Source: Azospirillum sp. TSO35-2 (GTDB lineage: Bacteria > Pseudomonadota > Alphaproteobacteria > Azospirillales > Azospirillaceae). From it: a stretch of 64,000 nt of DNA. The DNA lies in the NCBI RefSeq assembly GCF_003116095.1, contig NZ_LGRA01000021.1, positions 62,001 to 126,000 on the forward strand, given 5' to 3'. Under the pieces are notes generated by a model that saw only the letters and a program-made list of their open reading frames with translations, had not been told where the DNA came from and did not search any database. Each line of letters opens with the position of its first letter. Within the stretch, counting starts at the first letter, position 1. Below, in pieces: positions 11,620-21,443 of the stretch. Position numbers and translations under genes: made by a program.

Positions 11620-12201
11620 GGGTCGCCCGTCGGTGGTCAGCGCCACGATGTAGCGGGCGGGCCGGTCGGTCGGGTTGTGGAAGCCGGTCGGCCGGTCGAG
11701 CCGCATGGCGAGGCAGTCGCCGCCGGACAGGCGGTGCGTCTCCTCCCCCACCGTCAGCTCGATGGTGCCGTCCAGCAGATAGACCTGCTGGTCGACCGTC
11801 GTCGCGCGGGCCCCGCTGTCGTAGGACACGCGGGCGCCGGGCGGCAGCTCCACCTCCACCAGTTCGATCGGCGAGGGGAAGCCGGGCGGCGACAGGTTGC
11901 GGCGGCGGTAGCCGGTCGCCGGGTCCTGCCACGCGATCTGGTCGGCACGGCGGGCGACCGGGCTGGCGTTGGCGCGCTCGGCGTCGGCGAACAGCGCCGC
12001 CAGCGTCACCCCCAGCCCGGCGGCCAGCCGGTCGAGCACGGTGGCGGTCGGGCTGCTTTCCCCGCGCTCGACCAGCGAGATCATGGAGCGGCTGACGCCG
12101 GAGCGTTCCGCCAAGCCGTCCAGCGTCAGGCCGCGCTCCGCCCGCAGGGCGCGCAGGCGCGTGGCGAGGCGGCGGTCGATGTCGTTTTCCGTAGGTTCCA
12201 T
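11614..12201 (-). CDS. XRE family transcriptional regulator with C-terminal cupin domain
   Basis: 195 residues: an N-terminal lambda-repressor-type HTH (about 12-66, with TLDGLAERSGVSRSMISLVERGESSPTA) and a C-terminal cupin fold (about 105-190, with LPPGARVSYDSG, DGTIELTVGEETHRLSGGDCLAM). This layout is common in repressors such as PuuR that sense small polar ligands through the cupin. It is followed by a GNAT gene 29 bp downstream and diverges from phoR. A TCCAA-TTTG-TTGGA inverted repeat at 12218-12231, just upstream, could be its operator. Confidence 0.9.
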   Translation of the reverse strand: MEPTENDIDRRLATRLRALRAERGLTLDGLAERSGVSRSMISLVERGESSPTATVLDRLAAGLGVTLAALFADAERANASPVARRADQIAWQDPATGYRRRNLSPPGFPSPIELVEVELPPGARVSYDSGARATTVDQQVYLLDGTIELTVGEETHRLSGGDCLAMRLDRPTGFHNPTDRPARYIVALTTDGRPR

Positions 12202-12217
12202 GATGGTAGAATGGCTG

Positions 12218-12231
12218 TCCAATTTGTTGGA
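12218..12231. promoter_or_regulatory. Candidate operator of the XRE/cupin regulator
   Basis: Inverted repeat TCCAA-N4-TTGGA, 17 bp upstream of the regulator start and between it and phoR. HTH/cupin repressors often bind such short palindromes beside their own gene. Position and symmetry are the only evidence. Confidence 0.3.
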
Positions 12232-12346
12232 GTCAACGCTCCGCCCCATTGTGGCCGGCGTGAATCTTTTATGACCGCCGCGCACCGGCCGCGGCGATGG
12301 TGTAGAACGGCCCATCACGCCCCTGCCCCACATCGGTGCCGACCCC

Positions 12347-14032
12347 ATGCGCCTGAAGGCGTTGCCGCCCACCCCGCTGCTGATCGCCGTCCTGCTGATG
12401 CTGCTGCCGCTGCTGGGCGTCCTGGCGCTGGCGGTGGAGGCCGGCGCGTTGCATGGCGGATTGGCGCTGGCCGCCGCGGTGGCGGCGCTGGCCGGCGCCG
12501 GGCTGGCGCTGCGCACTTACCGCCGCGACGCCGACGCGATCACCGATTATGCCGCGCAGCTGGCGGAGTCCGACGAGCCCTCGGCATCGGGGGGGCCGCC
12601 GGCCGGCACGCCGTCGGCGCTGCGGGCGCTGGCGGTCACCATCGGCCGGCTGCACCGGGTCGGGCTGCGGCGGGCCGAGCGGGTGCGGATGCAGCTCGAC
12701 GCCAACGATTCGATGTTCGACGCCCTGCACGACCCGCTGCTGCTGATGGACGCCGAGCGGCAGGTGGTGCGCGCCAACCTCGCCGCCCGCGCGCTGTTCG
12801 GCGACAAGGTGGTGGAGCGCGACCTCGCCTCCGCGCTGCGCACCCCGGCGGTGCTGGAGGCGGTGGACGCCGTGCTGCGCGGCGGTGCCTCCCGCGTCGT
12901 CGAGTTCACGCTGCCGGTGCCGGTCGAACGCAGCTTCGAGGCGCAGGTCAAGCCGTTCCAGCGGCTGGAGCCGCAGCCCGACCCCACCCTGCTGGACGGC
13001 GAGGAGGAGGACGGCGAACCGGCGCCCCGTCCGCCGATCGTCGCCCGTCTGGCGATCCTCACCCTGCACGACGTCACCGCCGCCCGCCGGTCGGAGCAGA
13101 TGCGCGCCGACTTCATCGCCAACGCCAGCCACGAGCTGCGCACGCCGCTGTCCTCGCTGCTCGGTTTCATCGAGACGCTGCGCGGGCCGGCCCGGGACGA
13201 TCCGGAGGCGCAGGATCGCTTCCTGGCGATCATGCACGACCAGGCGAGCCGGATGACCCGGCTGGTCAACGACCTGCTGTCGCTGTCGCGGATCGAGTTG
13301 GACGAGCACATGCCGCCCAACGGCCGCGTCGACGTGGTGGAGGAGCTGGAGAACGTCATCGCCGCGCTGGAGCTGAAGGCGGCCGAGCGCCGCATCCGCC
13401 TGCGGCTGGAGGCGCCGGACGACCTGCCGCCCGTCGTCGGCGACGAGGACCAGCTGACCCAGGTCTTCCAGAACCTGGTGAGCAACGCGATCAAGTACAC
13501 GCGCGCCGACACCGACGTCACCGTCACCGTGGCGCTGGCCGACGGCGCCGCGGTCGGCTTCACCGGCCTGCCGCCGGGCGCCACCGCCGGGAGCGGGGCC
13601 GGTCCCGGCCCCGGCCCCGGCCCCGGCAAGGACCGGCGTGCCCCGCGTGGCGGCACCGCCATGGTGTCGGTGTCGGTGCGCGACCATGGCGACGGCATCG
13701 CCCGCACCCACCTGCCCCGGCTGACCGAGCGCTTCTACCGGGTCGACGCCGCGCGGTCGCGCGCCATGGGCGGCACCGGGCTGGGGCTGGCCATCGTCAA
13801 GCACATCCTGAACCGCCACCGCGGCCGGCTGACCATCGAGAGCGAGGTCGGGGCCGGCAGCGCCTTCACCGTCTACCTGCCGGCGGCGAGCGAAGCCGTT
13901 TCCTCCTCTCCCCCCGGGGGAGAGGGCCGGGGTGAGGGGGACAAGCGGCAGGACGCTCGGGGAAGGGCTGCGGCGCTTCCCCCTCACCCCAACCCTCTCC
14001 CCGGGGGGGAGAGGGGGCTTGGCGGTCTGTGA
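12347..14032 (+). CDS. phoR: Phosphate regulon sensor histidine kinase PhoR
   Basis: 561 residues. Two N-terminal hydrophobic helices (about 11-30 and 38-56) anchor it in the inner membrane, followed by a PAS-like segment (about 115-250), the HisKA domain with FIANASHELRTPL (phosphoacceptor His262) and an HATPase domain with the N box QNLVSNAIKYT, DHGDGI and GTGLGLAIVK. Assignment as PhoR rests on the family and on pstSCAB-phoB downstream. Two oddities: an eight-residue Gly-Pro run from a GGCCCC hexanucleotide repeat (13602-13628) inside the ATPase domain, and a C-terminal tail of about 43 residues (from about 13904) encoded by a palindromic repeat element. Confidence 0.93.
   Translation: MRLKALPPTPLLIAVLLMLLPLLGVLALAVEAGALHGGLALAAAVAALAGAGLALRTYRRDADAITDYAAQLAESDEPSASGGPPAGTPSALRALAVTIGRLHRVGLRRAERVRMQLDANDSMFDALHDPLLLMDAERQVVRANLAARALFGDKVVERDLASALRTPAVLEAVDAVLRGGASRVVEFTLPVPVERSFEAQVKPFQRLEPQPDPTLLDGEEEDGEPAPRPPIVARLAILTLHDVTAARRSEQMRADFIANASHELRTPLSSLLGFIETLRGPARDDPEAQDRFLAIMHDQASRMTRLVNDLLSLSRIELDEHMPPNGRVDVVEELENVIAALELKAAERRIRLRLEAPDDLPPVVGDEDQLTQVFQNLVSNAIKYTRADTDVTVTVALADGAAVGFTGLPPGATAGSGAGPGPGPGPGKDRRAPRGGTAMVSVSVRDHGDGIARTHLPRLTERFYRVDAARSRAMGGTGLGLAIVKHILNRHRGRLTIESEVGAGSAFTVYLPAASEAVSSSPPGGEGRGEGDKRQDARGRAAALPPHPNPLPGGERGLGGL
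13904..14017. repeat. Palindromic G-rich repeat element forming the 3' end of phoR
   Basis: Arms of about 35 bp (13906-13940 and 13979-14016) are near-perfect inverted copies, each a CTCTCCCC/GGGGAGAG hairpin, with an internal spacer of 38 bp. The translated right arm reads PHPNPLPGGERG, a typical read-through of such extragenic elements. The phoR stop codon falls just beyond it at 14030-14032. Confidence 0.85.
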
Positions 14033-14064
14033 GAGTGCCGGCTCCGCTTGTCATTTCGGTGACG

Positions 14065-14093
14065 GTGTCATGAAAGCGTCATAAAACTGCAAT
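14065..14093 (+). promoter_or_regulatory. Pho box upstream of pstS
   Basis: Three 7-bp direct repeats at 11-bp intervals: GTGTCAT (14065), GCGTCAT (14076) and CTGCAAT (14087). This is the arrangement bound by tandem PhoB dimers (TGTCA half-sites). A further TTGTCAT occurs at 14048 out of register. The site lies 75-100 bp before pstS, so the pst genes are probably induced by PhoB under phosphate limitation. Confidence 0.8.
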
Positions 14094-14167
14094 CAATTGG
14101 TCGCCCTCGCCGGCTATGGTCCGCGCCATCGGAACGACCGCCGACATCCCGCAGGAGGGGCTTCCCC

Positions 14168-15211
14168 GTGACCACCCGGACGCACGTCTTCACCGCGGCC
14201 GCCCTGGCCCTGGCGCTTTCCGGCGCGGCGGGGGCGGCACAGGCCCAGTCGCGCGACCAGATCCGCGCCGTCGGCTCCTCCACCGTCTTCCCGTTCACCA
14301 CCGCGGTGGCGGAGGCGTTCGGCAAGACCGGCAAGTTCAAGACGCCGGTCGTCGAATCGACCGGCACCGGCGGCGGGCTGAAGCTGTTCTGCGCCGGCGT
14401 CGGCCCGGCCCACCCCGACATCGCCAACGCGTCGCGCCGCATCAAGAAGTCGGAGATCGACCAGTGCGCCGCCAACGGCGTCACCACGATGACCGAACTG
14501 AAGATCGGCTACGACGGCATCGCCCTGGCCTCGTCGAAGAAGGCGCCGCCGGTGGCGCTGTCGACCGTGCTGCTGTGGAAGGCGCTGGCCAAGGAGGTGC
14601 CGGTCAACGGCGCCCTGGTCGCCAACCCCTACAAGCTGTGGTCGGACATCGACCCGTCGCTGCCCAAGGCGGCGATCGAGGTGCTGGGCCCGCCGCCGAC
14701 CTCCGGTACGCGCGACACCTTCAACGAGCTGGTGATGCTCGAAGGTTGCCGGAAGCTGGCGGAGGTCGCGGCGGCCGTGCCCGACGACAAGGCGCGCGAG
14801 CGCGCCTGCATGACGATCCGCGAGGATGGCGGCTACGTCGAGGCCGGCGAGAACGACAACCTGATCGTCCAGAAGCTGGGCGCCAACCCCAACGCCTTCG
14901 GCGTCTTCGGCTACAGCTACCTCGACCAGAACCACGACACCCTTCAGGCGGCGACGATGGACGGGGTGGCGCTGACCGCCGAGACGGTCGCCGCCGGCCG
15001 CTACGAGCTGTCGCGCCCGCTCTACATCTACGTCAAGAACGCGCACGCCGGCGTCATCCCGGGCATCCGCGAGTTCATCGGCGAATACACCTCCGAACGC
15101 GCGCTGGGCGACGACGGCTATCTGGTCGACAAGGGCCTGATCCCGGAGCCGAAGGCGCTGCGCGAGGCGGCCCGCGTCCTGGCGGTCAACCTGACGCCGC
15201 TGCAGTTCTGA
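14168..15211 (+). CDS. pstS: Periplasmic phosphate-binding protein PstS
   Basis: 347-residue substrate-binding component of the high-affinity phosphate ABC transporter. It has a Sec signal peptide ending AQA at about residue 27 and then the phosphate-loop sequence IRAVGSSTVFPF. It shows the PstS family core (ESTGTGGGLKLFCAGVG; PPTSGTRDTFNELV). The start is a GTG with GGAGGGG 8-12 nt upstream. A Pho box precedes it, and pstC, pstA and pstB follow. Confidence 0.95.
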   Translation: MTTRTHVFTAAALALALSGAAGAAQAQSRDQIRAVGSSTVFPFTTAVAEAFGKTGKFKTPVVESTGTGGGLKLFCAGVGPAHPDIANASRRIKKSEIDQCAANGVTTMTELKIGYDGIALASSKKAPPVALSTVLLWKALAKEVPVNGALVANPYKLWSDIDPSLPKAAIEVLGPPPTSGTRDTFNELVMLEGCRKLAEVAAAVPDDKARERACMTIREDGGYVEAGENDNLIVQKLGANPNAFGVFGYSYLDQNHDTLQAATMDGVALTAETVAAGRYELSRPLYIYVKNAHAGVIPGIREFIGEYTSERALGDDGYLVDKGLIPEPKALREAARVLAVNLTPLQF

Positions 15212-15254
15212 GCCTAAGCCCCACGCCATCCTTCCCGGCCCCGAGCGACCCCGC

Positions 15255-16637
15255 ATGCAGCTGACCCTTCTCGCCCTGATCCTGGCCCTGCTCACCGTGA
15301 TCGGCTTCCAGCTCGGCCGGTCGCGCGCGGCGGCGTCCGTCGGCGGGCGGGTGGCGGAGCTGCATTCGGTCCCCTCCTACCACGGCCTCTACGTCGCGCT
15401 GTGGGCCGGGCTGCCGGCGGCGGCGCTGTTCGTGCTGGGAACCGCGTCGGAAGGCTGGCTGGCGATGCAACTGGTGCTGTCCGGCCTGCCCGACCGGCTG
15501 ACCGCCGGCGACGTCCAGTCGCTCAGCCTGCTGAAGGCCGACATCCTCAACCTCGCCCATGGCGTCGCCACCGGGCGGGAACCCGACCCGGCGGTGGTTG
15601 CGGCGGCCCGGCGCTACACCAGCCTGCGGAGCCTCGCCGACTGGAGCCTGCTCGCCGTCGGCGCCAGCCTCGCCGTCGCCGGGCTCGCCTGGGGCCGGCA
15701 CCGTGTCGGCCCGGACCTGCGCGCCCGCACCGCGGTGGAGCGGGTGACCCGGGTGGCGCTGGTGGTCTGCTCGCTGGTCGCCATCGTCACCACGGTCGGC
15801 ATCGTGCTGTCGCTGCTGTTCGAGGCGCTGCGCTTCTTCACCGTCGTCTCGCCGCTCGACTTCCTGTTCGGCACGCATTGGAGCCCGCAGATGGCGATGC
15901 GGGCCGACCAGGTCGGCTCCAGCGGGTCGTTCGGCGCCATCCCGCTGTTCGCCGGCACGGCCTTGATCACCGTGGTCGCCATGCTGGTGGCGGTGCCGAT
16001 CGGGCTGATGGCGGCGATCTACATGTCGGAATACGCCGGCCGCGGCGTGCGCATCTGGCTGAAGCCGGCGCTGGAGATCCTGGCCGGCATTCCGACCGTG
16101 GTCTACGGCTTCTTCGCCGCGCTGACCATGGCGCCCTTCGTCCGCTCGGTCGGCGGGGCGTTGGGGCTGGACGTCAGTTCGGAATCGGCGCTGGCCGCCG
16201 GCATCGTCATGGGGGTGATGATCATCCCCTTCGTCAGCTCGCTGTCCGACGACGTCATCAACGCGGTGCCGCAGAGCTTGCGCGACGGCTCCTACGGCCT
16301 CGGCGCCACCAAGTCCGAGACGATCAAGCAGGTGGTGCTGCCCGCCGCCCTGCCCGGCATCGTCGCCGCGGTGATGCTGGCGGTCAGCCGCGCCATCGGC
16401 GAGACGATGATCGTTACCATGGCGTCGGGCCTGACCGCCAACCTGACCGCCAACCCGCTGCAGGCGGTGACCACCGTCACCACCCAGATCGCCACCCTGC
16501 TGGTCGGCGACCAGGAGTTCGACAGTCCCAAGACGCTGTCGGCCTTCGGCCTCGGCCTCGTGCTGTTCGGGGTGACGCTGTGCCTCAACGTGGTCGCCCT
16601 GCGGGTGGTCCAGACCTATCGGGAAAAATATGACTGA
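15255..16637 (+). CDS. pstC: Phosphate ABC transporter permease PstC
   Basis: 460-residue inner-membrane permease. Besides the six-helix permease core (about 160-455), with the EAA-type loop at about 345-370 (DGSYGLGATKSETIKQVVLPAALPGI), it has an N-terminal extension with two or three extra hydrophobic segments, as seen in long alphaproteobacterial PstC proteins. The IPTVVYGFFAALTMAPF segment is characteristic. It overlaps pstA by 8 bp. Confidence 0.95.
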   Translation: MQLTLLALILALLTVIGFQLGRSRAAASVGGRVAELHSVPSYHGLYVALWAGLPAAALFVLGTASEGWLAMQLVLSGLPDRLTAGDVQSLSLLKADILNLAHGVATGREPDPAVVAAARRYTSLRSLADWSLLAVGASLAVAGLAWGRHRVGPDLRARTAVERVTRVALVVCSLVAIVTTVGIVLSLLFEALRFFTVVSPLDFLFGTHWSPQMAMRADQVGSSGSFGAIPLFAGTALITVVAMLVAVPIGLMAAIYMSEYAGRGVRIWLKPALEILAGIPTVVYGFFAALTMAPFVRSVGGALGLDVSSESALAAGIVMGVMIIPFVSSLSDDVINAVPQSLRDGSYGLGATKSETIKQVVLPAALPGIVAAVMLAVSRAIGETMIVTMASGLTANLTANPLQAVTTVTTQIATLLVGDQEFDSPKTLSAFGLGLVLFGVTLCLNVVALRVVQTYREKYD

Positions 16638-17940
16638 CCTTGTGGAGCACGAGGCGCGCCCCGCCCCGCCCCCCGCACCGCCGGCATCGTTGAAGTCCCG
16701 CCACCGCAGCGAGGCCTTTGCCCGCCGCCTGCGCGCCCGTCACGCCGCCGAACGCCGCTTCCGGCTGGCCGGGGCCGCCGCGGTGGGGCTGGCGGCGCTG
16801 ATGCTGGTGCTGCTGCTGGGCTCCATCGTCTCCAAGGGCTACAGCGCCTTCTGGGAAGCCCGGATCCGGCTGGAGGTGACGCTGGACCCGGCCGAGGTCG
16901 CCGACCGCAACTACAACGCCCTGCTGCGCCGGGCGCTCTACGCCCAGTTCCCGCAAGTGACCGACCGGGCCGGCAAGCGCACGCTGAACGACCTGCTGTC
17001 GTCCGGCGCGCCCTACGAGCTGGAGGCGATGGTCGTCAAGGATCCCGCCATCGTCGGCACCACCCGGACCCTGTGGGTGCGTGCCGACGACGAGATCGAC
17101 CAGCTGCTGAAGGGCCATTACCGCCGCGACCTGCCGGAAGCCGAACGCGGCCTCAGCGACGCCAAGGTCGCCGCGGCCGACGCGCTGCTGGCGTCGGCTG
17201 CGCTGGCGCAGGGCTTCAACACCACGCTGTTCACCGCCGGCGACAGCCGCGAGCCGGAACAGGCCGGCGTCGGCGGCGCCATCGTCGGCTCGCTGCTGAC
17301 GCTGCTGGTGACGATGGCGCTGTCGGTGCCGGTCGGTGTCGCCGCCGCGGTCTATCTGGAGGAGTTCGCGCCGAAGACCCGCTGGACCGACCTGATCGAG
17401 GTGAACATCAACAACCTCGCGGCGGTGCCGTCGATCATCTTCGGCCTGCTCGGGCTGGCGGTGTTCCTGGGCTTCTTCGGGATGCCGCGCTCCGCCCCGC
17501 TGGTCGGCGGGCTGGTGATGGCGCTGATGACGCTGCCGGTGATCATCATCGCCTCGCGCGTCGCGCTGAAGGCGGTGCCGCCCTCGATCCGCGAGGCGGC
17601 GCTGGGCATCGGCGCCTCGCCGCTGCAGACGGTGCTGCACCATGTGCTGCCGCTGGCGATGCCCGGCATCCTGACCGGCACCATCATCGGCATGGCCCGC
17701 GCGTTGGGCGAGACGGCGCCGCTGCTGATGATCGGCATGGTCGCCTTCATCGTCGACGTCCCCCACGGCCTGACCGACAGCGCCACCGTGCTGCCGGTGC
17801 AGATCTACATGTGGGCCGACAGCCCCGAGCGCGCCTTCACCGAGCGCACCTCGGCGGCGATCCTGATCCTGCTCGGCTTCCTGATCCTGATGAACGGGCT
17901 GGCCGTGATCCTGCGCAAGATGTTCGAGAGGCGGTGGTGA
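16630..17940 (+). CDS. pstA: Phosphate ABC transporter permease PstA
   Basis: 436-residue permease partner of PstC. A cytoplasmic N-terminus is followed by one membrane helix at about 55-75 and a periplasmic DUF3333-type region (about 80-205) seen in many alphaproteobacterial PstA proteins. The permease core then carries [14 protein letters not shown] and the EAA-like loop ([21 protein letters not shown]). The ATG overlaps the pstC end and its stop overlaps the pstB ATG, so translation is coupled through the operon. Confidence 0.95.
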   Translation: MTDLVEHEARPAPPPAPPASLKSRHRSEAFARRLRARHAAERRFRLAGAAAVGLAALMLVLLLGSIVSKGYSAFWEARIRLEVTLDPAEVADRNYNALLRRALYAQFPQVTDRAGKRTLNDLLSSGAPYELEAMVVKDPAIVGTTRTLWVRADDEIDQLLKGHYRRDLPEAERGLSDAKVAAADALLASAALAQGFNTTLFTAGDSREPEQAGVGGAIVGSLLTLLVTMALSVPVGVAAAVYLEEFAPKTRWTDLIEVNINNLAAVPSIIFGLLGLAVFLGFFGMPRSAPLVGGLVMALMTLPVIIIASRVALKAVPPSIREAALGIGASPLQTVLHHVLPLAMPGILTGTIIGMARALGETAPLLMIGMVAFIVDVPHGLTDSATVLPVQIYMWADSPERAFTERTSAAILILLGFLILMNGLAVILRKMFERRW

Positions 17941-18776
17941 TGGCCACGACCATTCAGACCCAACTGAAGCTGCGGCCCAGTGGTGACCGGCGCGCCGACC
18001 AGCGCGGCGACGGGGCGCCGGCCAACAAGATGACCGCCCGCGGCGTGGCGGTGTTCTACGGCGCCAAGCAGGCGTTGAAGGGGATCGACCTCGACATCCC
18101 CGAGAACCGGGTGCTGGCGCTGATCGGCCCGTCCGGCTGCGGCAAATCGACCTTCCTGCGCTGCCTGAACCGGATGAACGACACCATCGACGGCTGCCGG
18201 GTCGAAGGGCGCATCGCGCTGGACGGCGAGGACGTCTACGGCAAGACCATCGACGCGGTGCAACTGCGCGCCCGCGTCGGCATGGTGTTCCAGAAGCCGA
18301 ACCCCTTCCCCAAGTCGATCTACGACAACATCGCCTACGGCCCGCGCATCCACGGCCTCGCGTCGGGCCGCGACGAGCTGGACGAGGTGGTGCAGACCTC
18401 GCTGAAGCGCGCCGGCCTGTGGGCCGAGGTGAAGGACCGCCTGCGCGAACCCGGCACCAGCCTGTCCGGCGGCCAGCAGCAGCGGCTGTGCATCGCCCGC
18501 GCCATCGCCGTCAGCCCGGAGGTGATCCTGATGGACGAGCCCTGCTCGGCGCTCGACCCCATCGCGACCGCCCACATCGAGGAGCTGATCGACGAGCTGC
18601 GGGCCAACTACACCATAGTCATCGTCACCCACAACATGCAGCAGGCCGCCCGCGTGTCGCAGCGCACCGCCTTCTTCCACCTGGGCGAGATGGTGGAGTG
18701 CGACGACACCGAGGACATCTTCACCAACCCGCGCGACGAGCGCACCCAGGGCTACATCACCGGCCGCTATGGCTGA
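17940..18776 (+). CDS. pstB: Phosphate ABC transporter ATPase PstB
   Basis: 278-residue ATP-hydrolysing subunit. Walker [10 protein letters not shown] is at 63-71, the Q-loop in [16 protein letters not shown], the signature LSGGQQQR, Walker [14 protein letters not shown] and the switch His in IVTHNMQQA. The ATG overlaps the pstA stop (TGATG). The next gene is phoB; the phoU gene that normally follows pstB is absent here. Confidence 0.96.
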   Translation: MATTIQTQLKLRPSGDRRADQRGDGAPANKMTARGVAVFYGAKQALKGIDLDIPENRVLALIGPSGCGKSTFLRCLNRMNDTIDGCRVEGRIALDGEDVYGKTIDAVQLRARVGMVFQKPNPFPKSIYDNIAYGPRIHGLASGRDELDEVVQTSLKRAGLWAEVKDRLREPGTSLSGGQQQRLCIARAIAVSPEVILMDEPCSALDPIATAHIEELIDELRANYTIVIVTHNMQQAARVSQRTAFFHLGEMVECDDTEDIFTNPRDERTQGYITGRYG

Positions 18777-18827
18777 GCCCTTCCGGTCGCTTCCGCCCCT
18801 CCCCTCCTTTGTTGAAAAGGCTGTGCC

Positions 18828-19574
<747 letters not shown>

Positions 19575-19589
19575 GGGTTTCCGCTACGC

Positions 19590-19704
19590 GTGCCCCCTCC
19601 CCATCCCTCCCCCGCCCTCGGCGGGAGAGGGGGTAGGAGCTTTGGGGACGTGTGGTGGAGTCCCCTCTCCCACCGAAGGTGGGGGAGGGTTAGGGAGGGG
19701 GCAC
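19590..19704. repeat. G-rich palindromic intergenic element, copy 1
   Basis: It begins GTGCCCCCTCCC and ends with the complementary GGGAGGGGGCAC; inside are two smaller hairpins (CCCTCCCCCGCC...GGCGGGAGAGGG and CCCTCTCCCACC...GGTGGGGGAGGG). A closely similar element occurs at 24021-24145. It lies between phoB and the SAM hydrolase gene and may also terminate the pst-pho transcript. Confidence 0.85.
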
Positions 19705-19752
19705 AGCACTCCCCCCTGACATCCCCCACCCGGCGGCGCTACACTGCCCGCC

Positions 19753-20481
19753 ATGATCCTGCTCTTCACCGATTTCGGCCTGACCGGCCCCTACACCGGG
19801 CAGATGAAGGCGGTGCTGGCGCAACAGGCGCCCGGCATCCCCGTCATCGACCTGTTCGCCGACGCCCCCGCCTTCGACCCGCAGCTCTCCGCTTATCTGC
19901 TGGCCGCCTACGCCCCGGCCTTTCCCGTCGGCAGCGTCTTCCTCTGCGTCGTCGATCCCGGTGTCGGCACCGACCGGCGGCCGGTGATGGTGGAGGCCGA
20001 CGGGCGCTGGTTCGTTGGGCCGGACAACGGGCTGTTCGCCCTCCTCGCCCGCCGCGCAACATCGCTAAACGCCTGGACCATCGACTGGATTCCGGACCGG
20101 CTGTCGGCCAGCTTCCACGGCCGCGACCTGTTCGCCCCCGTCGCCGCAAATCTGGCAACCGGACAACCGGTGGAGCGCAGCCTGCTCCCCTCTGCTGCCA
20201 TCGACCGCCCAGGCTGGCCGGATGAGCTGTCGCGCATCGTCTATGTCGACGTCTACGGCAACGCCATGACCGGGATGCGCGCCGCGACCGTCCCGCCCGA
20301 CGCGGTGCTGACCGCCGGCGGCACCCGCATCGGCCGCGCCCGCACCTTCGGCGACGTCCGGCCCGGTGAAGCGCTGTGGTACGGCAATTCCAACGGGCTG
20401 GCCGAGATCGCCGTCAACCAGGGGCGGGCCGACCGCGCGCTGGGGCTGACGGTGGGCGAGGCGGTGAGCGTCGGTCCCTGA
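19753..20481 (+). CDS. SAM hydroxide adenosyltransferase family protein (DUF62)
   Basis: 242 residues matching the family that hydrolyses S-adenosylmethionine to adenosine and methionine and is related to fluorinase and chlorinase. N-terminal motif MILLFTDFGLTGPYTGQMK; further blocks VFLCVVDPGVGTDRR, WFVGPDNGLF and the C-terminal IVYVDVYGNAMTG with YGNSNGLAEIAVN, typical of the family. Halogenase-specific loops cannot be judged here; a hydrolase is the default reading. It stands alone between two terminator-like elements. Confidence 0.9.
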   Translation: MILLFTDFGLTGPYTGQMKAVLAQQAPGIPVIDLFADAPAFDPQLSAYLLAAYAPAFPVGSVFLCVVDPGVGTDRRPVMVEADGRWFVGPDNGLFALLARRATSLNAWTIDWIPDRLSASFHGRDLFAPVAANLATGQPVERSLLPSAAIDRPGWPDELSRIVYVDVYGNAMTGMRAATVPPDAVLTAGGTRIGRARTFGDVRPGEALWYGNSNGLAEIAVNQGRADRALGLTVGEAVSVGP

Positions 20482-20491
20482 AGCGCACAAA

Positions 20492-20524
20492 CAAAACCGC
20501 CCGGAAGCGGTGGCTTCCGGGCGG
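20492..20524 (-). terminator. Rho-independent terminator of the Bax-inhibitor-like gene
   Basis: A perfect 12-bp stem (CCGCCCGGAAGC, 20497-20508, with 20513-20524) and a 4-nt loop. On the minus strand the stem is followed by TTTTGTTTGT, an adequate U-tract. It lies 47 bp beyond the minus-strand gene's stop and may also stop plus-strand transcripts. Confidence 0.85.
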
Positions 20525-20570
20525 CTGGTGAACGGTCGGCGTCTGAACCCCAGGTGACGGGCCTCGGGGA

Positions 20571-21296
20571 TCAATCGTTGTTGCGCTGGCCCATGAACTG
20601 CAGCAGGAACTGGAACAGGTTGATGAAGTCCAGGTACAGCGTCAGGGCGCCCATCAGGGCGAGCTTGCCGGTGCTCTCGTGATCGTAGCCCTCGGCGTAG
20701 CTTTCCTTGATCGCCTGGGTGTCGTAGGCGGTCAGGCCGGTGAAGATCAGCACGCCAATGGCGGAGATCGCGAAGTGCAGGGCCGGCGACTGGAAGAAGA
20801 TGTTCGCCAGTCCGGCGATCACCAGGCCGACGACGCCCATGATGAGGAACGAGCCCATCTTCGACAGGTCGGCCTTCGTCGTGTAGCCGTACAGGCTCAT
20901 CGCCAGGAAGGTGGCGGCGGTGACGAAGAAGGTCAGCGCGATCGACGCGCCGGTGAAGACCAGGAAGATGGCCGACATCGACAGGCCCATCGCGCCGCAA
21001 TAGGCCCAGAAGATCATCTGGGCGGACGCGAAGGAGAGGCGCTGGATGCCGAAGGACAGCACCATGACGAACGCCAGCGGGGCCAGCATGACGACCCACT
21101 TCAGCGGCGTGCCGAAGATGGCCTGGAGCATGGCCGGGCTGGACGACACCAGGGCCGCGACCAGACCGGTCAGGATCAGGCCGGCGCCCATGTAGTTGTA
21201 CACGCGCAGCATGTGCTGCCGCAGGCCTTCGTCGAAGTATCCCCGATCTGTCGCGCGGCCCACGGTCGCGAAGCGGTTAAAGGTCGGGTCTGCCAT
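20571..21296 (-). CDS. Bax inhibitor-1/YccA family membrane protein
   Basis: 241 residues with about seven transmembrane helices and the BI-1/YccA (UPF0005) pattern: a soluble N-terminus (TDRGYFDEGLRQHMLRVYNYMGAGL), the helix containing SFGIQRLSFASAQMIFWAYCGAMGLSM, and the C-terminal LTLYLDFINLFQFLLQFMG. Family members are linked to proton or calcium leak and, for YccA, to FtsH protease modulation. The ATG at 21296 was chosen over an upstream frame because MADPTFNRF begins the conserved protein. A good terminator follows. Confidence 0.93.
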   Translation of the reverse strand: MADPTFNRFATVGRATDRGYFDEGLRQHMLRVYNYMGAGLILTGLVAALVSSSPAMLQAIFGTPLKWVVMLAPLAFVMVLSFGIQRLSFASAQMIFWAYCGAMGLSMSAIFLVFTGASIALTFFVTAATFLAMSLYGYTTKADLSKMGSFLIMGVVGLVIAGLANIFFQSPALHFAISAIGVLIFTGLTAYDTQAIKESYAEGYDHESTGKLALMGALTLYLDFINLFQFLLQFMGQRNND

Positions 21297-21443
21297 GGTT
21301 CGGTATCCTCGGTGGAATAGGGTGGTCCCGTCGCCATGACATATTGGCGAGTCCGTCAGGCGGTTCAATAGGAATCGAAAGCGGTTTTCCTAGATGAAAA
21401 AGCTTTCACGATTTGTTTTGAGTCCCGCTTTTCCGCAGTCCAA

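Noticed and set aside
11677..13935. A long plus-strand frame overlapping the XRE gene and phoR
   Set aside because: Runs out of frame through phoR with Arg/Gly/Ala-only composition; the XRE and PhoR frames carry the motifs.
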